A DNA stretch of 64,000 nucleotides from Stratiformator vulcanicus (GTDB taxonomy: Bacteria > Planctomycetota > Planctomycetia > Planctomycetales > Planctomycetaceae), in contig NZ_CP036268.1 of the NCBI RefSeq assembly GCF_007744515.1, forward strand, positions 876,358 through 940,357. Reading direction: 5' to 3'. The notes beneath the pieces were generated by a model. It saw only the letters and a program-made list of their open reading frames with translations. It did not search any database and had not been told where the DNA came from. The position numbers were made by a program, and so were the translations under genes. This document shows positions 36,848 to 47,429 of this stretch, piece by piece (position 1 is the first letter of the stretch; each line of letters opens with the position of its first letter).

Positions 36848-38008
36848 ATGCCTGACCCCGCCCTCATCGCCGCCCTGCGATTGACGCTGACGCCCGGCGT
36901 GGGGCCGCGGATCAGGCAGACTTTGATCGACGCTTTCGGGGCGGTCGATCGCATCTTTGCGGCGCAGCGGTCGGAGTTGTTGGAACTGCCGGGGATCGGG
37001 CCGAAGCTGGCGGATGCGATCACGGCGGCTGCCCAGTCGGACGAGCCGGAGCGGGAACTTCGCCGGTGCGATGAACTCGGTGTGAAATTGATCCTGAAGG
37101 GGACCGACGAATACCCTGCGATGCTTTCGGAACTGCCCGATGCTCCGCCGGTGCTGTATGTGCGGGGAGAACTGTTGCCGCAGGACCAGCTCGCGCTGGC
37201 GATCGTCGGGTCACGGGGCTGCACCTATTACGGACAGCGGCAGACGGAGAAGATCGCTGGCGGACTCGCCCGGGCCGCGGTGACGGTCGTCAGCGGTCTG
37301 GCCCGCGGTATCGACGGCCATGCCCATCGTGCCGCGCTGAATGCGGGCGGACGCACGATCGCCGTGACCGCGACCGGGATGGAAACGGTCTATCCGCCGG
37401 AACATGCGGATCTGTCCGATGAGATCACCGCGAACGGTGCGATTGTGACGGAATTTCGTCTTGATCAGAAACCGCTCGCCGGGCTGTTTCCACAGCGGAA
37501 TCGCATCATCAGCGGATTGTCGCTCGGCGTGATCCTGACAGAGGCTTCCCGGAAAAGCGGGGCGCTGCACACGGCCCGTCACGCGGTGGAACAAAATCGG
37601 GAGGTTTTTGCGATCCCCGGCCCGATCGACAGCGGAGCGAGCGAGGGCTGTCACGATCTGATCCGCGACGGAGCGACGTTGATCCGCGGCGTTGATGACG
37701 TGCTCGAAGCGCTGGGGCCGCTCCGCGAGTCGATTCGCGTTCCCGTTACCGAACGGGGCCGCCGGCCGAAGAAGAACGATCGAGATGAGCCTTCCGAAGA
37801 GCGTACCGTCGCCAGTCCGGCCGAGTTACTGCTGACCGATCAGGAGCGGCAGGTGCTCGATGCCGTCGCGGCGCAGCCGGAGGCGGTCGACCTTGTTCTG
37901 GAGAGGGCGGCAATCGAACCGGGGCGGACCTTGGCAACGCTGACGATGCTGGAGATGAAGCGGCTGGTCCGCCGGCTCCCGGGAAATCGCATCGTCCGAT
38001 CATCGTGA
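36848..38008 (+). CDS. dprA: DNA-processing protein DprA
   Basis: 386 residues. N-terminal helix-hairpin-helix-type segment (LTLTPGVGPRIRQTLIDAFG and ELPGIGPKLADAI), a Rossmann-type core starting IVGSRGCTYYGQ, and FPQRNRIISGLSLGVILTEA with the family's conserved sequence. A C-terminal winged-helix-like domain (about 330-386) follows a charged linker. DprA loads RecA onto incoming single-stranded DNA in natural transformation. This suggests competence, though no other competence gene is in the window. Cytosolic. Confidence 0.95.
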   Translation: MPDPALIAALRLTLTPGVGPRIRQTLIDAFGAVDRIFAAQRSELLELPGIGPKLADAITAAAQSDEPERELRRCDELGVKLILKGTDEYPAMLSELPDAPPVLYVRGELLPQDQLALAIVGSRGCTYYGQRQTEKIAGGLARAAVTVVSGLARGIDGHAHRAALNAGGRTIAVTATGMETVYPPEHADLSDEITANGAIVTEFRLDQKPLAGLFPQRNRIISGLSLGVILTEASRKSGALHTARHAVEQNREVFAIPGPIDSGASEGCHDLIRDGATLIRGVDDVLEALGPLRESIRVPVTERGRRPKKNDRDEPSEERTVASPAELLLTDQERQVLDAVAAQPEAVDLVLERAAIEPGRTLATLTMLEMKRLVRRLPGNRIVRSS

Positions 38009-38136
38009 CGGGCCGGTCTCTCACGTGCCCTCCGAGGCGAAGCGCGTGTCAACCCCGGTGCGGGAAATTGGTGTAGGCACCTTCCCCGAGGTTTGCTAGC
38101 GTTCGCGCGCTTCCATTTCATCTCAGGGAAAATCCC

Positions 38137-39507
38137 ATGGCTTCCCGCCTTCGCAGCGATCGACCGTACGATGCCTTTATCTGGACCGTCGCCTTATTGG
38201 CGTTCGGCGGCTTGACGATGTGGCACTTCGAAATGTGGCCGACCGGCTGGAATCCGGAGCATGCCATCGAAGTCACCGACCTCAATGGTGAGGGAACCGA
38301 AGCCGTTGAAGACTTGCTGCCGGAAAGCGAGCTCGACGTTCCCGGTACGCTGGTGAACAACGACTTCGACGAGTCTGCTCACGAGGCGACTAACAACAAC
38401 CAAAATTCCGATGTCGACCTCGCCGTGTTCGAGCAGAGTGAACCGCCCCAGCAGGCTGAGCCACGATTTCCGGAAGAATTAAATCTGCGCGATCAGGTTG
38501 CGGCATTGCCGCAGCGCGTGCCGCCGCAGTGGCCGCCGACCGAACCGGCCCGGACCGCCGAAATCGATGGCCCGGACCGTGCCGTGAGGTCTCAAGCCGG
38601 CGCGGTGATTCCGGCCTCTTCTGTACGGAACGAAGGCGTCGATGATGGCTGGCCTGCTCAGAAAGGGGCAACCGACGCGTTCGCAATCAAATCGTTTCAC
38701 CCTGACGACCAGCATGTGCTTCCGCCGACGACCTCGGCAAACTTGGGGCGGACCGATGAAGACTTCAGTTCGGAACAGCTTGCCTCGCCGCGGCAACTGA
38801 GCCAGTGGTTGCAAATCGCCGATGCGAAATTGGCTGAGGGGAATCTTCGCGACGCCAATCGCCTGTTCAGTCGAGCTCTCTGGGGGTCCGAACGGCCTTC
38901 GGGAGAGTTGCTTGAGAAAATCGATCGGACTGCCGCAAAGTTGTTCTTTCGGCTCAGCGATCGCTATCAAGCGGACCACGTGGTCAAAGCCGGCGAGTCG
39001 ATCGAGCAAATTGCCCGCAAATATGACGTTTCGTGGCAGTATCTGGCTCGACTCAATCGACTCAATTCGTTCAAGCTGACCCCGGGCACGAAACTGAAGG
39101 TCGTGACCGGGCCGTTTGGCGCAACGATCGATCAATCCGATTTCGTGCTGACTTTGCACTTAGGCAAGGAGCGTCAATACGTGCGCCGTTACCCGACCGG
39201 TTTCGGACAGGATGCCCCGATTCCCTCGGGCCGCTACCTTGTGGCCGGACGGGTGATCAATCCTGACTACCGCGGGCCTGACGGAACGATGGTGGCCGGT
39301 GGATCGGCCGCCAATCCGCTCGGCGGGTTTCGGATCAAGCTGACCGACGCTACGGGCCGCCTATCCTCCGTCTCGATCCACGGGACGAATGATGCGAATC
39401 TCGTGGGTCGGCCGAGCGGTCCTGGCACCATTCGGCTGCGAAATGAAGATGCTGCCGAGCTGTTCGATATGCTCAGCGACGGCTCGGTGATTACCGTCCA
39501 ACCGTAG
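38137..39507 (+). CDS. LysM protein with degenerate L,D-transpeptidase (YkuD) domain
   Basis: 456 residues. One N-terminal membrane anchor (about 16-32), a long acidic/Pro-rich region (about 40-215), a helical repeat-like part (about 215-265), a LysM domain (about 282-327, HVVKAGESIEQIARKYDVSWQYLARLN) and a YkuD domain (about 330-456). YkuD enzymes cross-link or attach to peptidoglycan through an invariant Cys in HG-(x)n-SHGCIR. Here the histidine is present (His415, SIHGTNDA) but the Cys position is Thr431 (SGPGTIRLRN), so activity in the usual way is not expected. Periplasmic side. Downstream is a strong hairpin. Confidence 0.85.
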   Translation: MASRLRSDRPYDAFIWTVALLAFGGLTMWHFEMWPTGWNPEHAIEVTDLNGEGTEAVEDLLPESELDVPGTLVNNDFDESAHEATNNNQNSDVDLAVFEQSEPPQQAEPRFPEELNLRDQVAALPQRVPPQWPPTEPARTAEIDGPDRAVRSQAGAVIPASSVRNEGVDDGWPAQKGATDAFAIKSFHPDDQHVLPPTTSANLGRTDEDFSSEQLASPRQLSQWLQIADAKLAEGNLRDANRLFSRALWGSERPSGELLEKIDRTAAKLFFRLSDRYQADHVVKAGESIEQIARKYDVSWQYLARLNRLNSFKLTPGTKLKVVTGPFGATIDQSDFVLTLHLGKERQYVRRYPTGFGQDAPIPSGRYLVAGRVINPDYRGPDGTMVAGGSAANPLGGFRIKLTDATGRLSSVSIHGTNDANLVGRPSGPGTIRLRNEDAAELFDMLSDGSVITVQP

Positions 39508-39530
39508 CGTCGGCTCTCGAAGACATACTT

Positions 39531-39593
39531 ACAAGCCGCGCACGAAGTAAACGGATCTATTGCGTCGATCCGCTTACTTCGTGCGCGGCTTGT
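39531..39593. terminator. 27-bp stem-loop downstream of the YkuD gene
   Basis: Arms 39531-39557 and 39567-39593 are reverse complements over 27 nt with one mismatch, with a 9-nt loop (tattgcgtc). The stem is very long for a simple terminator and is not followed by a T-run, so it could be a repeat element. The left arm begins acaagccgcgcacgaag, and the right arm reads back to it. Confidence 0.6.
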
Positions 39594-39647
39594 TGCGTGA
39601 TCGACACTTCGCGTCTTTCGAACCGGGCTCGTCATTCGCCACCAAGG

Positions 39648-39676
39648 TTGGTGTGCCTGAATGCGGCTGGTACAAT
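39648..39676 (+). promoter_or_regulatory. Candidate sigma-70 promoter for aceE
   Basis: TTGGTG at 39648-39653 and TACAAT at 39671-39676, with a 17-nt spacer, 171 nt upstream of the aceE start. Spacing is ideal; the -35 is a 3/6 match and the -10 a 5/6 match. Confidence 0.4.
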
Positions 39677-39847
39677 CTCTGGCTCAATCGTGATGGACCG
39701 AGCATCGGGCGACGTTGAAATGTCGCTTTCGCGTGCGTCGGTCCGTCAGACAGGTTAGCCTCTCGCCATCGTGCCGGTGTCAGTTTTCGTTCGGCAGGAC
39801 GAAGCGGCGACACGGCCTCAGTATAGCCATTGTACGGAACAGACCGC

Positions 39848-42556
39848 ATGTCGAATGAGACCGTCGCCGAGCCCGCCTCCGGCATCGACGAATTGGAGCT
39901 CCAGGATTGGTACGAATCGCTCGAAGATATCCTGTATCGCTACGGGCCGGAAGAAGCCGGCCATTTGCTTGAGCAGTTGGAGGAGCGGGCGGCCCGGCGT
40001 GGCGTCGTGTTGCCGTTTTCCGCTACCACGCCGTACCAGAATACGATTCCCCTGTCGCAACAGCCCGAATACCCGGGTGACATGGAATTGGAACAGAAGA
40101 TTCGGCGGCTGATCCGCTGGAATGCCGCCGTGATGGTCGTGCGGGCCAACAAGCACGAAGACGGCATCGGCGGGCACATCTCAACCTACGCGAGCTCCTG
40201 TACGCTCTACGAAGTCGGCTTCAACCATTTCTTCCACGCCCGGACCGACGACCACACCGGCGACATGGTCTACTTCCAAGGGCACGCCTCGCCCGGAATG
40301 TATGCCCGCGCCTTTATCGAAGGGCGGTTGGAAGAGTCGCACCTGGAGAATTTCCGCCGCGAATTGCCACGCGGCAGCGGCCTGTCCTCCTATCCGCACC
40401 CGTGGCTAATGCCGGAATTCTGGCAGTTCCCCACGGTCAGCATGGGTCTCGGGCCGATCACGTCGATCTATCACGCACGCTTTTTGCGATACCTCAAGAA
40501 TCGCGGAGTGATGGAGACCGATAAATCGAACGTCTGGTGCTTCCTCGGCGATGGCGAAATGGACGAGCCGGAGAGCCTTGGGGCGATCACCCTGCCCGCT
40601 CGCGAAAAGCTCGACAATCTCATCTGGGTCATCAACTGCAACCTGCAGCGGCTCGATGGACCGGTCCGCGGCAACGCCAAAATTATCCAGGAGATGGAAG
40701 GCATCTTCCGCGGCGCGGGCTGGAACGTGCTCAAAGTCGTCTGGGGCAGCACCTGGGATAAGGTCTTCGAGAAAGACGAACAGGGCAAACTCGTCAAACG
40801 CCTCGGAGAGATGGTCGACGGTGAGTACCAGCGTCTCAGCATTGAGTCGGGCGCTGAGAACCGTGCGCAGATTTGCGGGGATGACGAAGACCTGCACCGC
40901 ATCCTCGGCCACTTCAGCGATGAAGAAATCGACGACCTGCGTCGCGGAGGCCATTCGCAGCGCAAGGTTTACGCCGCTTATAAGAAGGCGACCGATCGAA
41001 ACGGCAAGCCGACCGTCGTGTTGGCGAAAACAATTAAGGGCTGGGGACTCGGCAGCGCGGGTGAAGGCAAGAACGTCGCCCACAACGCCAAGAAGATGAC
41101 TCCGGACGAATTAAAGGCGTTTCGCTCGCGGTTCAGTCTGAATTTCACCGACGAAGAGCTTCAGGAAAAACCGCCCTTCTTGCGGCCGGAGAACGGATCA
41201 CCCGAATACGAATATCTCCACTCGCGGCGAAAAGAACTCGGCGGCTTCGTCCCAGCGCGACGACCGACCGATGAGAGCCTGCAGATTCCGGCGTTGGATG
41301 TCTTCTCGAAATACCTTGAAGGCACCCGCGAAGGCCAGTCCGCCAGCACCACATTTGTCTTCGGGCAGATCATCGCTTTGCTCATGCGGGACAAGAACAT
41401 CGGCAAACGCGTCGTGCCGATCATTCCCGACGAGGCCCGCACCTTCGGCATGGAAGGCCTCTTTAAGCAGGTCGGCATCTATGCGCCGTTCGGGCAGCTC
41501 TACGAGCCGGTCGATCGCAATCAATTGATGTACTATAAAGAATCGCAAAGCGGGCAGTTGCTCGAAGAAGGGATTAATGAAGCCGGGGCGATGTCCTCCT
41601 TCATTGCGGCGGGCACGGCTTACGCCAACCTCGGCTACAACATGATCCCCTTCTATGTTTATTACTCGATGTTCGGGTTTCAGCGGGTCGGCGACCTTTG
41701 CTGGCTCGCCGGCGACAGCCGCACCAAAGGCTTTCTGGTCGGCGGAACGAGCGGCCGGACATCCCTGAACGGCGAAGGCTTACAGCACCAGGATGGGCAC
41801 AGCCAGTTGATGGCGTCGACGATCCCCAACCTTGTCGCCTACGACCCCGCCTACGCCTTCGAATTGACCGTCATCATTCAGGACGGATTGCGTCGGATGT
41901 ACGCCGATGGCGAGCAGGTCTTCTATTACCTGAGCGTCTACAACGACAACTACGAGATGCCGCGGATGCCCGAAGATGACGACGGGCATATCCGCGAGGG
42001 CGTCCTCCGGGGCATGTATCAATTCAGCAGCACGCTCGAAGGCAAAGAGTCGAAGGCATCGGTCAGGCCGCAATTGTTCGGGAGCGGGCCGATTATGAAT
42101 TGCGTGCGGGAAGCTCAGGATATCCTCGCCGAGAAATTCGGGATCGGAACCGACGCCTGGAGTGTGACCAGCTACAACGAATTGCAGCGTGAGGCTCGCG
42201 CCTGCACTCGTTGGAACCGGCTTAATAGCGACAAGTCGCCTCGCAAGAGCTTCCTCGAAAACCAACTCGACGGCATCGACGGTCCGGTCATTGCCGCCAG
42301 TGACAACATTCGCGCCGTGCAGGATCAGGTTCGCGAGTGGGTTCCGACCCGCTACGTTGCGCTCGGCACCGACGGGTTCGGACGCAGCGAAACGCGTGAC
42401 AACCTGCGACGACACTTTGAAGTCGACGCCGAAAGCATCGTCTACGCGACTCTGGCCGCGCTCGCAGAGGACGGCCACTTCGACAAGTCGAAGCTTCCCG
42501 GCATTCTTAAAGACTTCGGCATCAACCCCGAAACCATTGACCCGATCAAGGCCTAG
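39848..42556 (+). CDS. aceE: Pyruvate dehydrogenase E1 component (homodimeric)
   Basis: 902 residues from the ATG at 39848. Oxidative decarboxylation of pyruvate with thiamine diphosphate, first step to acetyl-CoA. The size and sequence (GHISTYASSCTLYEVGFNHFF; GDGEMDEPESLGAI as the ThDP/metal site; GTAYANLGYNMIPFYVYYSMFGFQR) are of the single-chain AceE type found in Gammaproteobacteria, not the split alpha/beta type. E2 follows in the same direction, separated by 191 nt that contain a repeat pair. E3 is not adjacent, so it is presumably elsewhere. Confidence 0.97.
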   Translation: MSNETVAEPASGIDELELQDWYESLEDILYRYGPEEAGHLLEQLEERAARRGVVLPFSATTPYQNTIPLSQQPEYPGDMELEQKIRRLIRWNAAVMVVRANKHEDGIGGHISTYASSCTLYEVGFNHFFHARTDDHTGDMVYFQGHASPGMYARAFIEGRLEESHLENFRRELPRGSGLSSYPHPWLMPEFWQFPTVSMGLGPITSIYHARFLRYLKNRGVMETDKSNVWCFLGDGEMDEPESLGAITLPAREKLDNLIWVINCNLQRLDGPVRGNAKIIQEMEGIFRGAGWNVLKVVWGSTWDKVFEKDEQGKLVKRLGEMVDGEYQRLSIESGAENRAQICGDDEDLHRILGHFSDEEIDDLRRGGHSQRKVYAAYKKATDRNGKPTVVLAKTIKGWGLGSAGEGKNVAHNAKKMTPDELKAFRSRFSLNFTDEELQEKPPFLRPENGSPEYEYLHSRRKELGGFVPARRPTDESLQIPALDVFSKYLEGTREGQSASTTFVFGQIIALLMRDKNIGKRVVPIIPDEARTFGMEGLFKQVGIYAPFGQLYEPVDRNQLMYYKESQSGQLLEEGINEAGAMSSFIAAGTAYANLGYNMIPFYVYYSMFGFQRVGDLCWLAGDSRTKGFLVGGTSGRTSLNGEGLQHQDGHSQLMASTIPNLVAYDPAYAFELTVIIQDGLRRMYADGEQVFYYLSVYNDNYEMPRMPEDDDGHIREGVLRGMYQFSSTLEGKESKASVRPQLFGSGPIMNCVREAQDILAEKFGIGTDAWSVTSYNELQREARACTRWNRLNSDKSPRKSFLENQLDGIDGPVIAASDNIRAVQDQVREWVPTRYVALGTDGFGRSETRDNLRRHFEVDAESIVYATLAALAEDGHFDKSKLPGILKDFGINPETIDPIKA

Positions 42557-42565
42557 CGGCCCGAA

Positions 42566-42690
42566 ACAAGCCCGCAGCGCAAGCAAGGGATTTAATCGAG
42601 AACACCACGCGTGCACGAGAAACCAAATTAAGGCATCGTGGTAATGCGATGTCTTAAGAGCGAAATCCCTCGCTCGCGCTTCGGGCTTTT
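42566..42690. repeat. Inverted pair of 28-nt repeats between aceE and E2
   Basis: Left arm 42566-42593 (acaagcccgcagcgcaag...) and right arm 42663-42690 (aaatccctcgctcgcgc...ctttt) are imperfect reverse complements. The right arm ends in TTTT, so the pair could act as an attenuator or terminator. The left arm is identical to the reverse complement of 48608-48635. Confidence 0.7.
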
Positions 42691-42747
42691 CTCACACTGA
42701 ATTTTAACTTTTATCTCCTTCCTCCTCGCCCCTGACTCGTTCAAGCA

Positions 42748-44109
42748 ATGATCGAATTTAAACTCCCCGAAGTCGCCGAAGGCGTGACCTCCGCGGACAT
42801 CTCCGAAATCATGGTCTCGGAGGGTGACACCGTTGAGGAGGGGCAGACCGTTTGCGAGGTCGAAACCGAAAAGGCCGTCGCCCCGGTCGAGTGCCCGCAC
42901 GCCGGGACGATCGCCAAGATTCACGTCGCCACCGGTGACAGTGTCGAAGTCGGCGCGGTCTTAATGTCGATTGAAGAGACGGCCGGAGCGAGCAAAGAGG
43001 GGGCATCGGCCTCAACCGAGCCCGCAAAATCAGAATCGGCCAAGCCCGCTGCGGAACAGCTTGCTTCGGAAAAGGCGGCGTCGGCGGAACCGTCACCGCA
43101 GCCCGCGTCGGCCCAAGGGTCGGCGGAGCCTCGCTTCACACTCACCGACAGCAACGGCAAACGTCCGCCCGCTGCGGCGGCCCCGAGTGTTCGCCGGCTC
43201 GCCCGTGAAATGGGAATCGACCTGCAGGACGTCCCCGGCTCCGCTCGGGGCGGCCGAATTACCAAAGAAGACCTCGAAGCCTATGCGTCGGGCCAAACCA
43301 CCGGTGCGGCCACTCCGGCGATCCACCGCGGCGATCTGACGACAACGGCGACCGGTTCCGATGTCGGACTGATGGCCGCGCCCCCGCTGCCCGACTTCAC
43401 GCAGTTCGGGTCCGTCTCGCGCGAGAAGATGAACAAGCTCGCGCGAACCGCCGCCACGAATCTCTCTTACAGTTGGCAGACGATTCCCCATGTCACGCAG
43501 CACGACATGGTCGACATTACCGACCTCGAAGCCTCCCGTAAGAGCTTTATGGCGGGGGCCGGCAAGAACGGCCCCAAGATCACGATGACCGCCATCATGA
43601 TCAAAGCCTGCTGCGCCGCTTTAAAGCAGCATCCGAAGTTTAATTCGAGCCTCGATCTGGGCTCCGGCGAGATCGTGGTGAAGGAATACTTACACATCGG
43701 TATTGCGGTCGACACCGAGGCCGGTCTGGTCGTGCCGGTGATCCGTGATGCTGACCAAAAGACGATCCTCGATATCGCTGCGGAACTGACCGAAATCGCC
43801 GGACGGGCCCGTGACCGCAAGTTGTCGATCAACGAAATGCAGGGCGGCACCTTCACGATCACCAACCTCGGCGGCATCGGCGGCTCCAGCTTTACGCCGA
43901 TCGTGAATCACCCCGAGGTCGCGATCCTCGGAATGAGCCGCGGCCAGAAGCAATTAAAACTAGCGGACGGCCAACCGGTCGAACGGATGATGCTCCCACT
44001 GAGCCTCAGCTACGACCACCGCGTCATCAACGGAGCCGACGCCGCCCGCTTCATCACAACCCTCAACCGCAGCCTGAGCGACTTCATGACGCTGCTGGTC
44101 AGTGCGTGA
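42748..44109 (+). CDS. aceF: Dihydrolipoamide acetyltransferase (pyruvate dehydrogenase E2)
   Basis: 453 residues. One lipoyl domain (1-75, lipoyl Lys42 in [11 protein letters not shown]), an Ala/Glu/Pro linker, a peripheral-subunit-binding domain (about 140-178, [19 protein letters not shown]) and the catalytic domain (about 220-453) ending in [17 protein letters not shown] with catalytic His424. It moves the acetyl group from E1 to CoA. Only one lipoyl domain is seen; the gammaproteobacterial form has three. Linked to aceE upstream, so both probably respond to the same control, with the repeat pair between as a possible polarity element. Confidence 0.95.
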   Translation: MIEFKLPEVAEGVTSADISEIMVSEGDTVEEGQTVCEVETEKAVAPVECPHAGTIAKIHVATGDSVEVGAVLMSIEETAGASKEGASASTEPAKSESAKPAAEQLASEKAASAEPSPQPASAQGSAEPRFTLTDSNGKRPPAAAAPSVRRLAREMGIDLQDVPGSARGGRITKEDLEAYASGQTTGAATPAIHRGDLTTTATGSDVGLMAAPPLPDFTQFGSVSREKMNKLARTAATNLSYSWQTIPHVTQHDMVDITDLEASRKSFMAGAGKNGPKITMTAIMIKACCAALKQHPKFNSSLDLGSGEIVVKEYLHIGIAVDTEAGLVVPVIRDADQKTILDIAAELTEIAGRARDRKLSINEMQGGTFTITNLGGIGGSSFTPIVNHPEVAILGMSRGQKQLKLADGQPVERMMLPLSLSYDHRVINGADAARFITTLNRSLSDFMTLLVSA

Positions 44110-44235
44110 AATTGAACGACTTCGCCGACGTGGACGACCAACTCGGTCCGTTCATAAGCCGAAACTCTGAATCATCGTTGGCCGGTTCGCGATTAAACTC
44201 GGGTCGGTCCCACTGGACGAAACGAGTGAGACATA

Positions 44236-44787
<552 letters not shown>

Positions 44788-44834
44788 GTGGCAAACCCGA
44801 CGCATGTCCCGACTGTGCAGCGTCGATTGAGTTA

Positions 44835-46103
44835 TTACTCAAAGTCATCGCGTTCAAATCCACCCCCGATGAACCTCACGCTGGGTATCAACGGCCCCGA
44901 CCAGACGATGGCGGGGGCGAGTTCGACGGTCGAGTCAGAATAACCGGAGCCGGGGCCGACGTTCTGAAAGCCGGGATTGAGTACTCCGTCGCCGTTAAGG
45001 TCGTTAACCCGCTTCACTCTCCCGTCGGCCATTAAGATGCAGGCGAACGTCGCCCCCAACGGCCCGCTCGAATGAGGCGTTCCCCACTGCCGGGTGTCCT
45101 GCAGCCATTCGCGTTTCGTCGGAGGCGTGATCGTTTTGATGTCATAATTGATTTGCTCGTCTCGAGTGAAACAGTGTGCATGGTTGTGATCGCTTACCAA
45201 CCCGGACTCGACCAGCATCATTCCCGGCTGAGGGGTGAGAAACGTTCCGCTTGACTGATCCCAGGCAATCGGACCACCCGTCTGCGTTTCCGCCAGCGGG
45301 TCGCCTTGTTGAAAATTATTGCCGAAGTCGCTGACCAAACTCCCTCTTTCGCCGGGGGCGATGCCGCCGTCGGCTGCGAATGGGATTGCATTGGAAGGAA
45401 TCGAGCCCGTCTCAAGATCGCGCCTCCGCATCGGTCCGAAGCTACCGGCCGGATCGGTCACACGACCCTCTTCCCGGACCACGGCAATGTGGTTGCCATC
45501 GCAGTCGTGTCGTATTTTGCTGCGTGTGAGAAACCAACTCGCGACGTAATTCGTCTCGTAACCTGCGGCGACCATCTTGTCGACGCGATCAATACGCTCC
45601 GAACTGCCGGGATCGAACAGTCCGATATCGCTTTTCCCGTCACCGTCCGTATCCGCAGCGAATCCTTCGCACAAACCGATGTTTCGGTCGGCGAACGTCC
45701 CGGCATCGACCAATGGCTGTGTCGGTGACTCCGATCGGCCAATTAGATCGTTTAACGTGGCTGAGCCGAATGTGAGATACTCCGGGCACAACAGCGGGTT
45801 CGCAGGGTCCTCACTCTCTCGAAGCGGCTCAAGTACCTGAAAGTCGGCGACCCAGCCGTATGTATCGGGGCAGCCGTCGCGGAGATAGTCGTATCCGCCG
45901 GAGCAAAACGCCTCGCGCGGATCATTGACGGAAAACGTATGCAGCGAAACCGCGATCATTCTCAGCCTGTTTTCGCAATCCACCGCGCGGGCGGAATGCG
46001 TCATCGCCTGTAGCGCGGGAATCCCGAGGGTGACAAGCAACGCGATGACGCCGATTCCGACCATCGTCGAGGCCAGTCTTACATTGTAATGCGGCGCATT
46101 CAT
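44835..46103 (-). CDS. Pseudopilin-like secreted protein (DUF1559-like), gene 2 of pair
   Basis: 422 residues. An N-terminal hydrophobic helix (about 11-33, TMVGIGVIALLVTLGIPAL) followed by QAMTHSARAVDCENRLRMIAVSLHTF resembles the pilin-like N-terminus of planctomycete DUF1559 proteins, but the canonical FTLVELLV motif before it is absent. The C-terminal part has the LMADGRVKRVNDLNGDGVLNPGFQ element common to this group. Its start overlaps the stop of the paralogue upstream by four bases. Exported and probably envelope-associated; the function of such proteins is not known. Confidence 0.75.
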   Translation of the reverse strand: MNAPHYNVRLASTMVGIGVIALLVTLGIPALQAMTHSARAVDCENRLRMIAVSLHTFSVNDPREAFCSGGYDYLRDGCPDTYGWVADFQVLEPLRESEDPANPLLCPEYLTFGSATLNDLIGRSESPTQPLVDAGTFADRNIGLCEGFAADTDGDGKSDIGLFDPGSSERIDRVDKMVAAGYETNYVASWFLTRSKIRHDCDGNHIAVVREEGRVTDPAGSFGPMRRRDLETGSIPSNAIPFAADGGIAPGERGSLVSDFGNNFQQGDPLAETQTGGPIAWDQSSGTFLTPQPGMMLVESGLVSDHNHAHCFTRDEQINYDIKTITPPTKREWLQDTRQWGTPHSSGPLGATFACILMADGRVKRVNDLNGDGVLNPGFQNVGPGSGYSDSTVELAPAIVWSGPLIPSVRFIGGGFERDDFE

Positions 46104-47350
46104 TCGAACGTCCCTTTATAAGGGATGCTCGAAGGAATACACGGGCCGGACCAGGCGACTTTGAGCGTGAGCTCAACTGTGTCACTCGCGTAGCCCGATT
46201 TGGATTCTTCGCCGACTTGAAAGCCCGGGTTGAGTCGACCGTCTCCATCGACGTCGCTGATGGTCTTCGCGCTCCCGTCGGCCATCAAGATCACTCCGAC
46301 CTGCTTTGCCTCCGAGCCGCCGTAGTGCTCGGCGGCCCATTGGCGGGTGTCCTGCAGCCACAGCTTTTGGTCCATCCCGCCATCGCCCGGATTTTCTTCA
46401 TCCGGCAACTCGTCCAGGCAGAACGGCTTCAGTTTTTCATCTTTTCGATTGGCCGGCACCAGAACTGTTCCCGGCATGAGCGGGATGAAGACCTTTCGAT
46501 CGGCGTTCCAGTAAACCGGACCGCCGGTCTGGGTTGCACTGAGCGGATCACCGGCAGACAAAGTTTCGCTCAGATCAGCAATTAAACGCCGGTCTTTCTT
46601 TGCCGACGTACTTCCATCGCATACCCAGGGAGTGGCATTGGAACTAATAGTGCTGGTTTCCAAATCACGTCGCCGTACCGGGCCGGTGCTGCCCCGGCGA
46701 TCGGTCACGGGCCCCTCTTTCGAGACAATTAAGTTTCCCTCGCGATCGTAATCGGTCCGAATCGACCAACGCGTCAGGAACCAGCTCGGGACGTAGGTCG
46801 TGTTGTAATTTGCTTTTAATATGTCGGCGACGTGGTCTCGCCGGGCCGCACTACCGGGCGGCAGCAGGTCATCTTTCGCCGATTCCGGATCGACGCCCCC
46901 ATGCAAGAACGGCTCGCAGCGACCAACAGAGAGCTGGCCATACTGCTCTTCGGGCAACAGCGGCTCGACGGGCTGACCCTGCACACCGATTAAGTCGTTT
47001 AAGGTCACACCGCCGCGACTCTTGGTATTCGGACATAAGACCGGCTCTTCAAACGCCCCCAAATCCATGATGTCAGAGACCCAGCCGATCTCGTCGGGGC
47101 AGCCGTCACGTCGATAATCATAGGCTCCGGTGCAGAATCGCTCCTTCGGGTCGTTAATACTCACCACATGCAAAGCAACCCCGACCTGCCGAAGCTGATT
47201 CGTGCATTTGATGGTCTTGACGTAATTCTGTGACCGATAGATCGCCGGTGCGCCGATGGCGAACAGCAGCGAGGTCGCGATCACGATGCCGATCAGATCA
47301 GGCCAGCGGTGGCGACCTTGGCTGTCATTCTGTTGACATTTCGCTTGCAT
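46100..47350 (-). CDS. Pseudopilin-like secreted protein (DUF1559-like), gene 1 of pair
   Basis: 416 residues, clear paralogue of the next gene, with shared features: a hydrophobic N-terminal segment (about 20-38), a KCTNQLRQVGVALHVVSINDPKERFC region, CPDEIGWVSD, VTLNDLIG, YVPSWFLTRW, and LMADGSAKTISDVDGDGRLNPGFQ. The N-terminus has a 15-residue basic lead before the helix, and again no classical prepilin peptidase site. The two genes overlap by four bases and are probably translated together. Divergent from the lactonase-type gene. Confidence 0.75.
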   Translation of the reverse strand: MQAKCQQNDSQGRHRWPDLIGIVIATSLLFAIGAPAIYRSQNYVKTIKCTNQLRQVGVALHVVSINDPKERFCTGAYDYRRDGCPDEIGWVSDIMDLGAFEEPVLCPNTKSRGGVTLNDLIGVQGQPVEPLLPEEQYGQLSVGRCEPFLHGGVDPESAKDDLLPPGSAARRDHVADILKANYNTTYVPSWFLTRWSIRTDYDREGNLIVSKEGPVTDRRGSTGPVRRRDLETSTISSNATPWVCDGSTSAKKDRRLIADLSETLSAGDPLSATQTGGPVYWNADRKVFIPLMPGTVLVPANRKDEKLKPFCLDELPDEENPGDGGMDQKLWLQDTRQWAAEHYGGSEAKQVGVILMADGSAKTISDVDGDGRLNPGFQVGEESKSGYASDTVELTLKVAWSGPCIPSSIPYKGTFE

Positions 47351-47429
47351 CGTTTGCTCGTTCCTCGCTGTGTCAGTCTCATTGCCGACGGTAGAATGAC
47401 CAGCCGGCTACTATACATGGATTAGGGGA

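Larger units (their letters stand above)
39508..39847. other. Regulatory gap before the pyruvate dehydrogenase genes
   Basis: About 340 nt. Holds the 27-bp stem-loop (39531-39593) near its left end and a candidate promoter (39648-39676) in the middle. No gene seen in either frame. Confidence 0.5.
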
